Positions 44,373 to 52,741 of a DNA stretch of 64,000 bases are shown here, piece by piece. This stretch comes from Candidatus Saccharimonadota bacterium (GTDB taxonomy: Bacteria; Patescibacteriota; Saccharimonadia; Saccharimonadales; Saccharimonadaceae), in contig CAJPIO010000002.1 in the NCBI GenBank assembly GCA_905365145.1, positions 62,001 through 126,000 of the forward strand. The letters run 5' to 3'. The stretch's first letter is position 1; each line of letters begins with the position of its first letter. The notes under the pieces were generated by a model. It was not told the DNA's origin and ran no database searches. It was given only the letters and a program-made list of their open reading frames with translations. Position numbers and translations under genes: made by a program.

Positions 44373-45146
44373 TTAAAACCTCAACGACATACAAGTTAGG
44401 CTGCCGGTAATTTTCTCAAACTCGCTAGTATTGATCAGAATCACTTCGTAACCGCAATCGCGAATCTTCTGCTCAGTTTTCGGGAAGCCTTCTGGCACGA
44501 TTACCTTGCCATTTATCCACAAACTATTCACTGCATAGTATTCATCGTCATCAACGACTAGCTTATTAAAGTTAGCAAAAGCTGGATGATTTTCGTAAGC
44601 TTTAGCGACAATTAAGTTGTTATTATCTAAGTAGACCACATCGTCTTTCAGGTGTAGAATACCCGTCACTGGCACTGTCTCGGCGGTCATACCATGCTTC
44701 TCGAGAATTGCCGTGATTTGGTCGGCTGCCGCTTGATTGGTGCGTCCACTCAACCCGATGTAATAGTGGTCGCCTACCATCATGATATCGCCTGGATCAG
44801 TTGTACCTGGCTCGACGACTTGTTCAATGTCGTCATAGTAGCGCGCCAATGCTTCGCGCAAATCCGGCAGACTAGCCTCGCCACGACGGCTTTCAGCGCC
44901 GGGACGCGACAAAATTGCTACGCCGCGCGGCGTACACAACGCATTATCCTCAATAAACACACTGTCTGGAAAATCCTCGTTGGCCTCTAGAACCGTCACT
45001 TCCAAACCGCATTCGCGCAAAATTTCGACATAGCGATCATGCTGCTGCAATGCTAAATCATAGTCTGGCTTGCCCATTTCTGGCGTCTGGCTGATACCAT
45101 CAATCAAACTATGTGACGGACGGCGAACAATGGCATGCTTAAACAT
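44373..45146 (-). CDS. DDAH-like guanidino hydrolase (amidinotransferase fold) in the arc operon
   Basis: A 257-residue single-domain member of the amidinotransferase superfamily. It shows FPDSVFIEDNAL (substrate acid residues), ILHLKDDVVYLDNN (catalytic His region) and GSLTCMSLRF, with the catalytic Cys near the end. This pattern fits dimethylarginine dimethylaminohydrolase, which gives citrulline plus dimethylamine. Its place between arcD and arcC suggests it feeds citrulline into the same pathway. An unmethylated or other guanidino substrate is possible. Confidence 0.87.
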   Translation of the reverse strand: MFKHAIVRRPSHSLIDGISQTPEMGKPDYDLALQQHDRYVEILRECGLEVTVLEANEDFPDSVFIEDNALCTPRGVAILSRPGAESRRGEASLPDLREALARYYDDIEQVVEPGTTDPGDIMMVGDHYYIGLSGRTNQAAADQITAILEKHGMTAETVPVTGILHLKDDVVYLDNNNLIVAKAYENHPAFANFNKLVVDDDEYYAVNSLWINGKVIVPEGFPKTEQKIRDCGYEVILINTSEFEKITGSLTCMSLRF

Positions 45147-45209
45147 TTTTTCTCCTTCATTTGGTAAAACGGGCGCGCTGTATTTCAGGCGCGCCCATTT
45201 TATTTATTA

Positions 45210-46691
45210 TCATTGACCGATTAAATCAGCGATCTTAATACCTAACGTATCATCCAGCGCACCAGCCAGCAGTTGTTGTACTGCGTAGGCAAATAACGCA
45301 ATCACGACAACCGCCAAAAGCAGTTCGTATAGCGTGAAAATCTTCTTGCGATTCTTGATCTGCATCAAGACGTAGACCAACATGCCTGGTGCGTACAAGA
45401 ACACTGTTATGAGCAGATATTGCATACCAGCCGCATACACTAGCCATACTGCGTAAACACTAGCCATCACACCCACAAAGATATTAAAGGCGCGGTACTT
45501 AACGGTTTTCTTCTCTTGCAGAGAAACTTTCAATTGATAAAACGCCGTCAGGGCATATGGGATCAAGATAGCCGAAGTAGCAATCGAAATACCAATATTA
45601 TAGGCTGAACCTTCAGTTCCGGGGATTGTCAGCAGGAATATCTGTACCAGGATGTTAGTAACCAACAGCGACACTACTGGCGCGCCAACTTTATTTTCTT
45701 TGGCAAATATCGACGGGAAAGTCTTATTCTTAGCTGCCTGATACGGTAGTTCGGCAGCAAACATCGTCCAAGCTAGCCAACCACCCAAAACTGCGATCAT
45801 CAAGCCGATATTAACCAGCCAAGCGCCCCACGGGCCAACCAAGCGCTCCAACAGCATCGACATCGCCGGACTATCTAGTGCAGCCAGATCTTTCTGAGTC
45901 GCTACACCAAAAGCCAGCACCGTCATCAGCACATAAATCGAAAGCACACCAGCAAAACCAATCAATGTTGCCTTGATAATATCGCTGCGCTTCTTGGCGT
46001 GACCTGAAAATACGACCGCACCCTCGATACCGATAAACACCCAGACGGTAACCAGCATCATATTCTTGACCTGCTCAATCACAGCGCCCATATCAAAGTT
46101 GTTGCCAGCTAAACCCCAGAGGTCTTGGTTAAACAAGCCGACCTTGAACGACAAGAATATCGCTAGCAAAAAGATCGCAAGCGGGATTAATTTCGCCGCC
46201 GTCACCAAAGCATTAATAAAGCTTGCCGTTTTGACACCTTTAAGGATTAATAAATGAACACTCCACAGCAGTACCGACATGCCAACCACTGACGCCCAGT
46301 TTTGGCCTTTACCAAACAAGTCTGGAAAGAAATAACCAAGTGCCGAGAAAACGGCTACTGCATAAGCAATATTACCAATCCAGGCAGAAATCCAGTAACC
46401 CCACGCCGAATTAAAGCCAACATACTTGCCAAAGCCAGCCTCAGCGTAGCTATACACGCCAGCGTTAAGTTTCGGCTTTTTGATAGTCAGGTTGCGGAAA
46501 CTGAGAATCAGGAATATCATTCCAACACCTGTAATCAGCCACGCAATAATCGTCGCCAGCGGACCAGCCGCCTCAGCTGTACCTTGAACAAGGTTAAAGA
46601 TACCTGCACCGATCATACTGCCGACCACTAAGCCAGTCAGCGACCAGAGTCCTAACCCGTCCTTTTTTCTTGCTAATTGTTTGATTGCCAT
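45210..46691 (-). CDS. arcD: Arginine/ornithine antiporter (APC family)
   Basis: A 493-residue membrane protein with about 12-13 helices. It starts with LWSLTGLVVGSMIGAGIFNL, the APC substrate-loop motif with GAGIF. The region MLVTVWVFIGIEGAVVFSG matches ArcD/LysI-type carriers. It exchanges external arginine for internal ornithine without energy cost. A strong Shine-Dalgarno (GAAGGAGG) precedes the ATG. It lies 28 bases after the arcA-arcB fusion. Confidence 0.92.
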   Translation of the reverse strand: MAIKQLARKKDGLGLWSLTGLVVGSMIGAGIFNLVQGTAEAAGPLATIIAWLITGVGMIFLILSFRNLTIKKPKLNAGVYSYAEAGFGKYVGFNSAWGYWISAWIGNIAYAVAVFSALGYFFPDLFGKGQNWASVVGMSVLLWSVHLLILKGVKTASFINALVTAAKLIPLAIFLLAIFLSFKVGLFNQDLWGLAGNNFDMGAVIEQVKNMMLVTVWVFIGIEGAVVFSGHAKKRSDIIKATLIGFAGVLSIYVLMTVLAFGVATQKDLAALDSPAMSMLLERLVGPWGAWLVNIGLMIAVLGGWLAWTMFAAELPYQAAKNKTFPSIFAKENKVGAPVVSLLVTNILVQIFLLTIPGTEGSAYNIGISIATSAILIPYALTAFYQLKVSLQEKKTVKYRAFNIFVGVMASVYAVWLVYAAGMQYLLITVFLYAPGMLVYVLMQIKNRKKIFTLYELLLAVVVIALFAYAVQQLLAGALDDTLGIKIADLIGQ

Positions 46692-46718
46692 TTTGTTCGA
46701 GCCTCCTTCAACTCGGAT

Positions 46719-49088
46719 TTATAGCGTCAATGCCATCACAGCCTTGATAGTGTGCATGCGGTTTTCAGCCTCGTCAAAGACAACGCTGTGTTCGCCGCTA
46801 AAGACCTCGTCAGTGACCTCCATAGAGTCAAGACCGAATTGATCGTGAATCTTCTGGCCAGTCTCGGTATTAAGGTCATGGAATGATGGCAAACAGTGCA
46901 AGAATTTGACGTTCGGGTTATGCGTCTCGGCTAGCATTTGCGCATTGACCTGGTACGGCTTGAGAAGGGCAATTCGCTCAGCGAACTTGTCTTCCTCGCC
47001 CATTGACACCCAGACATCAGTGTAAATAGCGTCAGCCCCTTCTAGCGCTTCGGCACGGTTATCAGTGATGGTAATCTTCGCGCCAGTTTCCATAGCAATT
47101 GAACGTGCTAGGCTAACTAGATCGCCCGACGGATGCAGCTGTCGCGGTGCCAAAATACGGAAGTCAACACCCATTTTAGCCGCACCAATCAGCAAGCTAT
47201 TTGCCATATTATTGCGTCCGTCGCCAACGAAGACCAGCTTAGCACCGTTGAGCTTGCCGACATGCTCCTCGATAGTCATGAAGTCTGCCAAAATCTGTGT
47301 CGGGTGGAAAGTATCCGTCAAACCATTCCAGACTGGTACGCCAGCATATTTCGCTAACGCTTCGACGTTGGAATGCTTAAAGCCGCGGAATTCAATACCG
47401 TCAAACATGCGGCCCAGCACCTTAGCAGTATCTTCAACTGACTCTTTTTTACCTAGCTGAATATCGTCTTTACCGAGAAATTCCGGTGCCACACCCAAAT
47501 CATTAGCAGCCACTGTAAAGGCGCAGCGAGTTCGCGTCGATGTCTTTTCAAAGAGCAAAGCCACTTGTTTGCCCTCGTGAATACGGTGTGCTTTGCCCGC
47601 TTTCTTTTGTTGCTTGAGGTCGTGTGCTGTATCAAGCATCAGCCGAATATCGCTTGGCGAGAAGTCTTTCAAAGTCAAGAAAGAGCGACCCTTCAGACTA
47701 GTTGGCAGCTTAGCTACCATTGTAGTAGTCGAATCTGTAGTTACTGGCACCACTTTGCGGACGTGCTCCTCTTGAATCATTGGTACCGCCAAGGTGGCTG
47801 CCAGCGAACGCTCCGCCGAAGTAACTCTATCAGTAACCTGCTCGTTGTCCAGATCTTCGCGCACCAGCGGCATACTCATACAGCGCGGGCCGCCGCGGCC
47901 ACGACCGAGTTCTGAACCGCTAACCTCGATGACCTCGACGCCAGCCTCGCGCAACTTAGCATTGGTGACATAGTTACGGTCGTAAGTTACCACCACACCC
48001 GGCGCAATCGCCAAAGTATTTGAACCGTCATTCCACTGCTCGCGAGCTGCCGCAATCTCATCGCCGCCGCCGCATTCAATCAGGTTAATCTTTGGCAAAT
48101 GCAGTGCTTCGCACAACGCTTTTTCAAGGTCATGCTGCTTGGTAATCCGCGGATAAGCTTGCCCCTCAACCTTTTCGAGAATAAACAGATTCATCTTGCC
48201 TTCAAAGTCGCGAATCTCCGGGTGGATCGTGAACTTATCGTAATCGATCATAGTGAAGACTGTATCTAGGTGCATAAATGCATGGCTCTTCGGAATCTCG
48301 AGAGCGATAATTTTCTTGAAATTAGAATCAGCAAACAACTCGGTTGCCATTTTCTCGATTGCCTCGGCGGTAGTGCGCTCGCTGATGCCGATGGCCATAG
48401 CTTCGCTATTCAACACTAGCTCATCACCGCCCTCCATCGAGAACTTCTCGTCGCGATTATACCAAACTGGAATATCATGGCCAGCAAATCGCGGATGATG
48501 GTCGATGATATAGCGCATGAACAACGACTCGCGGCGACGGGCCGGCCAGTGCATCTTGTTGATCGTCAAGCCGTTGCCAATCGTCGCGGCTGGATCGCGC
48601 GTGAAGTACAAATTCGGCATTGGATCTAGGTAAAATGGATAATGGTCTTGCTCAACCATATCGTGCAGCTGCTGGTGATGCTCTGGCGGTAGAGAAATCT
48701 CGTCCTTGCGCACGCCAGCCATAATTTTGCGCACCATCTTGTTGGTCGGCATCGACAACAGATAATCGCGCAAACTTTGCGTCACTCGCCGCGAATCTTG
48801 TTTGGAAGCTGCTAGCATTTCGTCGACAAATTCTGCTTTCAAATTATCGCTGTTTAATGCCTCTGTTACCAATTCGTCCAAATACAGCACTTCGACGCCA
48901 TGGTCGCGCAGGACGTTGGCAAACTCATCATGCTCTTCTTGCGCCACCTTCAGGTGCGGAATATCGTCGAACAGTAAGTCCTTGAGATAATCAGGGGTAA
49001 GATTCTCGAGCTCCTCGCCCGGCCGGTGCAATAATACAGTCTTGAGTACACCGATTTCAGAATTGATTTGCAATGGTTTTTGATTCAC
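46719..49088 (-). CDS. Fused arginine deiminase-ornithine carbamoyltransferase (ArcA-ArcB)
   Basis: One uninterrupted frame of 789 codons carries two complete enzymes. Residues about 1-410 are arginine deiminase, with FTRDPAA (162-168), EGGDE (219-223), HLDTVF (273-278) and catalytic Cys403 in GGPRCMSMPL. A linker of about 50 residues follows. Residues about 465-789 are ornithine carbamoyltransferase, with STRTRC (517-522), HPTQ (595-598) and HCLP (731-734). Arginine would be converted to citrulline, then to ornithine plus carbamoyl phosphate. The GTG at 49088 has GGAGG five bases upstream; a GTG at 49094 overlaps that site and is less likely. It is the first gene of the operon before arcD, the DDAH-like gene and arcC. 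Confidence 0.93.
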   Translation of the reverse strand: MNQKPLQINSEIGVLKTVLLHRPGEELENLTPDYLKDLLFDDIPHLKVAQEEHDEFANVLRDHGVEVLYLDELVTEALNSDNLKAEFVDEMLAASKQDSRRVTQSLRDYLLSMPTNKMVRKIMAGVRKDEISLPPEHHQQLHDMVEQDHYPFYLDPMPNLYFTRDPAATIGNGLTINKMHWPARRRESLFMRYIIDHHPRFAGHDIPVWYNRDEKFSMEGGDELVLNSEAMAIGISERTTAEAIEKMATELFADSNFKKIIALEIPKSHAFMHLDTVFTMIDYDKFTIHPEIRDFEGKMNLFILEKVEGQAYPRITKQHDLEKALCEALHLPKINLIECGGGDEIAAAREQWNDGSNTLAIAPGVVVTYDRNYVTNAKLREAGVEVIEVSGSELGRGRGGPRCMSMPLVREDLDNEQVTDRVTSAERSLAATLAVPMIQEEHVRKVVPVTTDSTTTMVAKLPTSLKGRSFLTLKDFSPSDIRLMLDTAHDLKQQKKAGKAHRIHEGKQVALLFEKTSTRTRCAFTVAANDLGVAPEFLGKDDIQLGKKESVEDTAKVLGRMFDGIEFRGFKHSNVEALAKYAGVPVWNGLTDTFHPTQILADFMTIEEHVGKLNGAKLVFVGDGRNNMANSLLIGAAKMGVDFRILAPRQLHPSGDLVSLARSIAMETGAKITITDNRAEALEGADAIYTDVWVSMGEEDKFAERIALLKPYQVNAQMLAETHNPNVKFLHCLPSFHDLNTETGQKIHDQFGLDSMEVTDEVFSGEHSVVFDEAENRMHTIKAVMALTL

Positions 49089-49188
49089 GCCCACCTCCGC
49101 TATGATCTAAATGATTCATTGTTTATTTACTTATATAGTTTTCATTATATAGATTTATGACGCTTATGCAAGCCTTTTGTCGACCGAA

Positions 49189-50292
49189 TCAAGTGGTTAG
49201 TGCCATCCAATATTGCTGAACGATAGATTGTACCTGCGTCGGCTGATTTATTACAGCTTGCTCCCAAGTCATACCAGTGTCTTTTTGGAAAGAAGACATA
49301 GCTTGAATGAGACTATCGACCTGAGTATGCGTGATAACACTGCCGTTAGCCGACTTGAAAGTCTCAATTTTGTAATTATCGCTGCTATACCACGAACTAA
49401 CCGTAATAGCGTCAAGCGAGCCTGGCATGCGGAGGCGGAGGTTACTGCCAGTACGCTCAAATATAATATCTAGCGAGTCATAACCAAGATGCACTTCATC
49501 TGCTAATCCAGACGCATCCGATAGATAATCTACTTCGGAGTTGTCTATATGAGTAACAGTTTTACCGAGTTGCAATCCATATGTACCGACCCAGTCAAGA
49601 GAATTGACATGATCTGTAGAGTTGTACTTGCCAGCATCTATAGATGATACGCCAACATTATCGCCAATACCAACAGCATCAAAAGTTACAGACTTTATAC
49701 CAGCGTCACCTTTGTCCAATTTGGCGGTCTTATATGTCATATATTGAGCCAACGCACCGCCGAGAGAGTGCCCAGTGAAGCTAACATTACTACCTTGACC
49801 AATAGCCTTAAACATCGCCTTCTGATCGTTATAACAAATAGGGCCGTATTGATTGAGAGTTTGAAAAACAAACTTTCTAGCAGCAGCAAATTGCCCCATC
49901 CAGTCTGCTGGAAATACTCTAGAGCCAATGAGCCCATCAGTGTCCCAATCTCCAAAATTGTTAGTACCACGAAAAGCGAATATAATCTCTTTGGTTTCTG
50001 GGTTTTGTAGAGCAATGCAAGAAAACTCATTTTCTACCGTAATGGTTCTAATGCCATTACGATCTTTAACCGTGCGAGTATATGTAAGCGGAGATTGCGA
50101 AAGAAGAACAAAGGAGCGGAGAGGGTTAGAAGAGTCTCGGAGAGCGGAGAGTTCGGGGTTGTTATTTAAATCGTCTTCTGGAACAGCTTTACGCTCGATA
50201 AGATCCTTAATAGTTAAGCCTGTAAGAGATTTATTAAAATCTATATACGCAAACGCACTTAAATTTAGATAGGCTCTTGTATCTAATGTCAT
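49189..50292 (-). CDS. Class 3 lipase-like alpha/beta hydrolase
   Basis: A 367-residue protein. An N-terminal module (LNLSAFAYIDFNKSLTGLTI) is followed by a lipase_3/DUF2974-like core. The core has EIIFAFRGTNNFGDWDTD, the nucleophile elbow FTGHSLGGALAQYMTYKTAK (Ser near 174) and later Asp/His candidates. No signal peptide is seen, so export would need a dedicated system. It follows the paired membrane protein by one base. The region is AT-rich relative to neighbours. An N-terminal copy occurs at 51135-51365. Confidence 0.8.
   Translation of the reverse strand: MTLDTRAYLNLSAFAYIDFNKSLTGLTIKDLIERKAVPEDDLNNNPELSALRDSSNPLRSFVLLSQSPLTYTRTVKDRNGIRTITVENEFSCIALQNPETKEIIFAFRGTNNFGDWDTDGLIGSRVFPADWMGQFAAARKFVFQTLNQYGPICYNDQKAMFKAIGQGSNVSFTGHSLGGALAQYMTYKTAKLDKGDAGIKSVTFDAVGIGDNVGVSSIDAGKYNSTDHVNSLDWVGTYGLQLGKTVTHIDNSEVDYLSDASGLADEVHLGYDSLDIIFERTGSNLRLRMPGSLDAITVSSWYSSDNYKIETFKSANGSVITHTQVDSLIQAMSSFQKDTGMTWEQAVINQPTQVQSIVQQYWMALTT
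50115..50151 (-). repeat. 37-base repeat, copy 1 (in the lipase gene)
   Basis: 36 of 37 bases match 51182-51218, direct orientation. It encodes the ELSALRDSSNPLR segment. Confidence 0.85.
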
Positions 50293-50293
50293 T

Positions 50294-51082
50294 TTACTCC
50301 CTCCCAGTCTTAACGATACATTCTTCTATATTATCTTTACTGCCCAATTTATTTTTATTAAAAAATATTTCGCATCTTATTTTCGAATTATTATTTCTAT
50401 TTACGTCTACATCTACACTATACACACCCTCTTCTCTCAGTTTCTCTACAATTTTAAATATGTAAGAGGCCTTTTGGCTGTCGTTTGGGGCGTCTATTAT
50501 TAATCTATAAAGGAAGCCTTCGTCTTTAGCTTTATTGTCTTCATATTTAGACTGTTTATTCACAGAATCTACCAAATCTTCAGATAAGACAATTTCTGCC
50601 TGTGCACTATCTGCTTTATAGCCATTGCTGCTACTGGCATTAACCTCTTTTACTATAGATTCTAGTTCTTTGCTAGCTTGGACTGACCAGATGGCAGCTA
50701 TGTATTGGTCGCTACAACTTGATGGGCCAAAAGTCCCATCACTAGATGGGGTACAGCCTACATCGAACTTTAACTTCTGATTTGATATAGGATGAGCTTC
50801 AGACCTCCATGAGCCAGTTACTCCAAAACCCCCGTTCTCATAATTAGGCTTACTTATATTAAAATCTTCGCTATATTTGCCGGAAAGATATTGTTGCATT
50901 TGCTGTTTTGCCTCACCCGACGAAGATATCTGCAATAGCGAATCTAGATATAGGTTCAAGATAATAAACAATATAACTACAATGACAACTACGGAAGCTA
51001 GTGTAATAATTTTCCTCTTATATGAGCCAGGTGATTTGTTTTTATTTTGCTTACTACTTTTTGACTTATTGATTCCAGCCAT
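50294..51082 (-). CDS. Single-pass membrane protein paired with the lipase (paralogue A)
   Basis: A 262-residue protein. A lysine/serine-rich cytoplasmic start and one membrane helix (about 25-48) precede an extracytoplasmic domain with KYSEDFNISKP, GGFGVTGSWRSEAHP and several Cys (CTPSSD, SSCSD, RCEIFF, EECIV). It is homologous to 51359-52183. It lies directly before the lipase gene. The partnership is inferred from the repeated gene order; chaperone, inhibitor or receptor roles are all possible. Confidence 0.75.
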   Translation of the reverse strand: MAGINKSKSSKQNKNKSPGSYKRKIITLASVVVIVVILFIILNLYLDSLLQISSSGEAKQQMQQYLSGKYSEDFNISKPNYENGGFGVTGSWRSEAHPISNQKLKFDVGCTPSSDGTFGPSSCSDQYIAAIWSVQASKELESIVKEVNASSSNGYKADSAQAEIVLSEDLVDSVNKQSKYEDNKAKDEGFLYRLIIDAPNDSQKASYIFKIVEKLREEGVYSVDVDVNRNNNSKIRCEIFFNKNKLGSKDNIEECIVKTGRE

Positions 51083-51134
51083 ACCACCTTAATCCCTTGC
51101 ATGTTAACCAATTAATGCTCTGCCTTTATTTTAC

Positions 51135-51365
51135 TCAAGCTTTATAACCAAACAAGCACATCGCAGAAGAAGCTTTCCAGAAGCGGAGAGGGTTAGAAGA
51201 GTCTTGGAGAGCGGAGAGCTGATGATCTGATAGGTTAAAACTTTTGCGCGATTTATTCTTTTGCTCGTCTTTGACAATCTCATCCAGAGTTAATCCGGCA
51301 TCAGATTTTTTGAAGTCAACATAAGCTAATGCTGACAAATTTAAGTAATCAATCGTTCTTACCAT
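51135..51365 (-). pseudogene. Truncated lipase N-terminal module
   Basis: 76 codons. Residues about 1-62 match the start of the lipase at 49189-50292 (LNLSALAYVDFKKSDAGLTL, ALQDSSNPLR). The frame then turns into an unrelated tail (FWKASSAMCLFGYKA) and stops before any catalytic motif. Its ATG overlaps the stop of paralogue B, mirroring the intact lipase module next to it. A decayed duplicate is the simplest reading. Confidence 0.75.
51182..51218 (-). repeat. 37-base repeat, copy 2 (in the truncated lipase)
   Basis: 36 of 37 bases match 50115-50151; it marks the breakpoint side of the truncation. Confidence 0.85.
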
Positions 51366-52183
51366 CTATCACCCTCCTCCACGGGCGTATTTTTTGTTGT
51401 ATCAATACAACTTTTTAGTTCATCAATTGATGCTAGTTTATTACTATTACAATATCCTTTTGAAACAAGCTTACCTCCTTTTGATAGATATATGTTCACA
51501 GATATATCTTTAAGACTAACGCCCATATTTTTTATATAATCTGTCATTTCGTAAATACTGTTCGCAAACCGATTAGCCTCCTTAATATCGCCATTATATT
51601 TAAAATATAATCCATAAGCTAAATTGCCACGCTGCCCAACTTTATTTTCAGCCAAAAACACCTCCCCAAAAGTTGGCTTTTTCAGAGTGAAGGTGCGTTC
51701 TATGTTTGAGTCTATCACGCCTAGTCTAACTTTTACATCAACGGGCATGTCTTTAAATATTTCTCTGGCTTTAGGTTGAATTTTGGAAGTTTGTTCTTTT
51801 TGCCAAGTTCTTACTACATAGTCGTCGCTGTACTTCGTCTGGTTATCCACCCGAGAAATATGTATCTTTATACTTTTATCTGATTTAGGATAAGCTTCAG
51901 CAGACCATACACAAGAAACGCCAAGACCACCACCGTTGCAGCTAGGTTTTTCTACCTCAAAATCTTGGTTGTACTTGGTTCTTAGATAGTTAGTTATATT
52001 AGCTTGTTCTGCCTTATCGCTAACCGAACGTTTATTAATTTCTCTATCTACTATAATTCCACCTATAATGTACACTGCGGTCATTACTACGGCTATTGAC
52101 GACAGAATAATTAAAATAACCTGCCAGGCTTTTTTATTATTTACGCGCGACTTGCTCGCTCTTTTGCTTTTACTCTTCGCCAT
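51359..52183 (-). CDS. Single-pass membrane protein (paralogue B)
   Basis: A 274-residue protein with a basic N-terminus, one membrane helix (about 20-43) and an extracytoplasmic domain. KYNQDFEVEKPSCNGGGLGV and WSAEAYPKSDKS align with paralogue A. It has Cys residues near 93, 101 and the end (CNSNK, KSCID). It starts the duplicated module and overlaps the truncated lipase by 7 bases. Low GC is shared across the island. Confidence 0.75.
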   Translation of the reverse strand: MAKSKSKRASKSRVNNKKAWQVILIILSSIAVVMTAVYIIGGIIVDREINKRSVSDKAEQANITNYLRTKYNQDFEVEKPSCNGGGLGVSCVWSAEAYPKSDKSIKIHISRVDNQTKYSDDYVVRTWQKEQTSKIQPKAREIFKDMPVDVKVRLGVIDSNIERTFTLKKPTFGEVFLAENKVGQRGNLAYGLYFKYNGDIKEANRFANSIYEMTDYIKNMGVSLKDISVNIYLSKGGKLVSKGYCNSNKLASIDELKSCIDTTKNTPVEEGDRW

Positions 52184-52243
52184 ACAGCACAGCCCCTATT
52201 GCTTATCATTTTATCTTAAGAATGAGCGCAATACAACGAGTTA

Positions 52244-52684
52244 TTACAGACATACCTGCACTATAATACGATCATGGAGCATAAAAGCCACCGCAACAAT
52301 TTGCGCCAACACCGCAAACTTTTCATCCTTCATACCAACGATCAGCGGCAATGGCAACTTCGCTAATTGCTTAAAATTAACCGTAGACGCCCGCGCCTTC
52401 AATTTGAGCGAACGCGCTGCCCATAGCATATCCGCTTCACTCATACCCACACGCGGATCAATCGCTAACGCGTGAGCAATCTGCTCTGGGTCGGCAGGAA
52501 TACCATGAAACTGAGCGATGGTCGTGAAACAATACAGACCAGGATCTAACTTGCCGCCAGACTTTTTATTTTCCAAATCATCATGTAATTTTTCACGATT
52601 CTTTGATGCAGATTTAACACTAGCGTGCTTTTTAACCGGCGGCGCCTGACTATCTTTATCTAGTCTTTCTCGCTTACTAACCAC
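52244..52684 (-). CDS. Stand-alone peptidase C39-like domain, remnant of a type I secretion ATPase
   Basis: A 146-residue protein. A charged N-terminal extension (about 1-45) is followed by LDPGLYCFTTIAQFHGIPAD, EADMLWAARSLKLKARA and LPLPLIVGMKDEKFAVLAQI. These match the C39-like N-terminal domain of HlyB-type ABC transporters. The frame ends about where the membrane and ATPase domains should begin, and no such domains follow. Whether it is a functional adaptor or decay is unclear. Start is a GTG with AGAGGA upstream. Confidence 0.65.
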   Translation of the reverse strand: MVSKRERLDKDSQAPPVKKHASVKSASKNREKLHDDLENKKSGGKLDPGLYCFTTIAQFHGIPADPEQIAHALAIDPRVGMSEADMLWAARSLKLKARASTVNFKQLAKLPLPLIVGMKDEKFAVLAQIVAVAFMLHDRIIVQVCL

Positions 52685-52686
52685 TC

Positions 52687-52718
52687 TTTCCTCTGATTAA
52701 TGACTATATCAGAGGAAA
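52687..52718. promoter_or_regulatory. Perfect 11-base inverted repeat upstream of the C39-like gene
   Basis: Arms TTTCCTCTGAT (52687-52697) and ATCAGAGGAAA (52708-52718) have a 10-base spacer. On the reverse strand TATAGT overlaps the spacer and the near arm contains the Shine-Dalgarno. It is a candidate operator. Confidence 0.6.
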
Positions 52719-52741
52719 TTATCGACTCAAAGCTTAAACAA

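Noticed and set aside
49089..49188. Possible ArgR box before the arc operon (AATGAATCATT)
   Set aside because: Only a short imperfect palindrome, below what I would accept as an ARG box, and no argR gene is visible.
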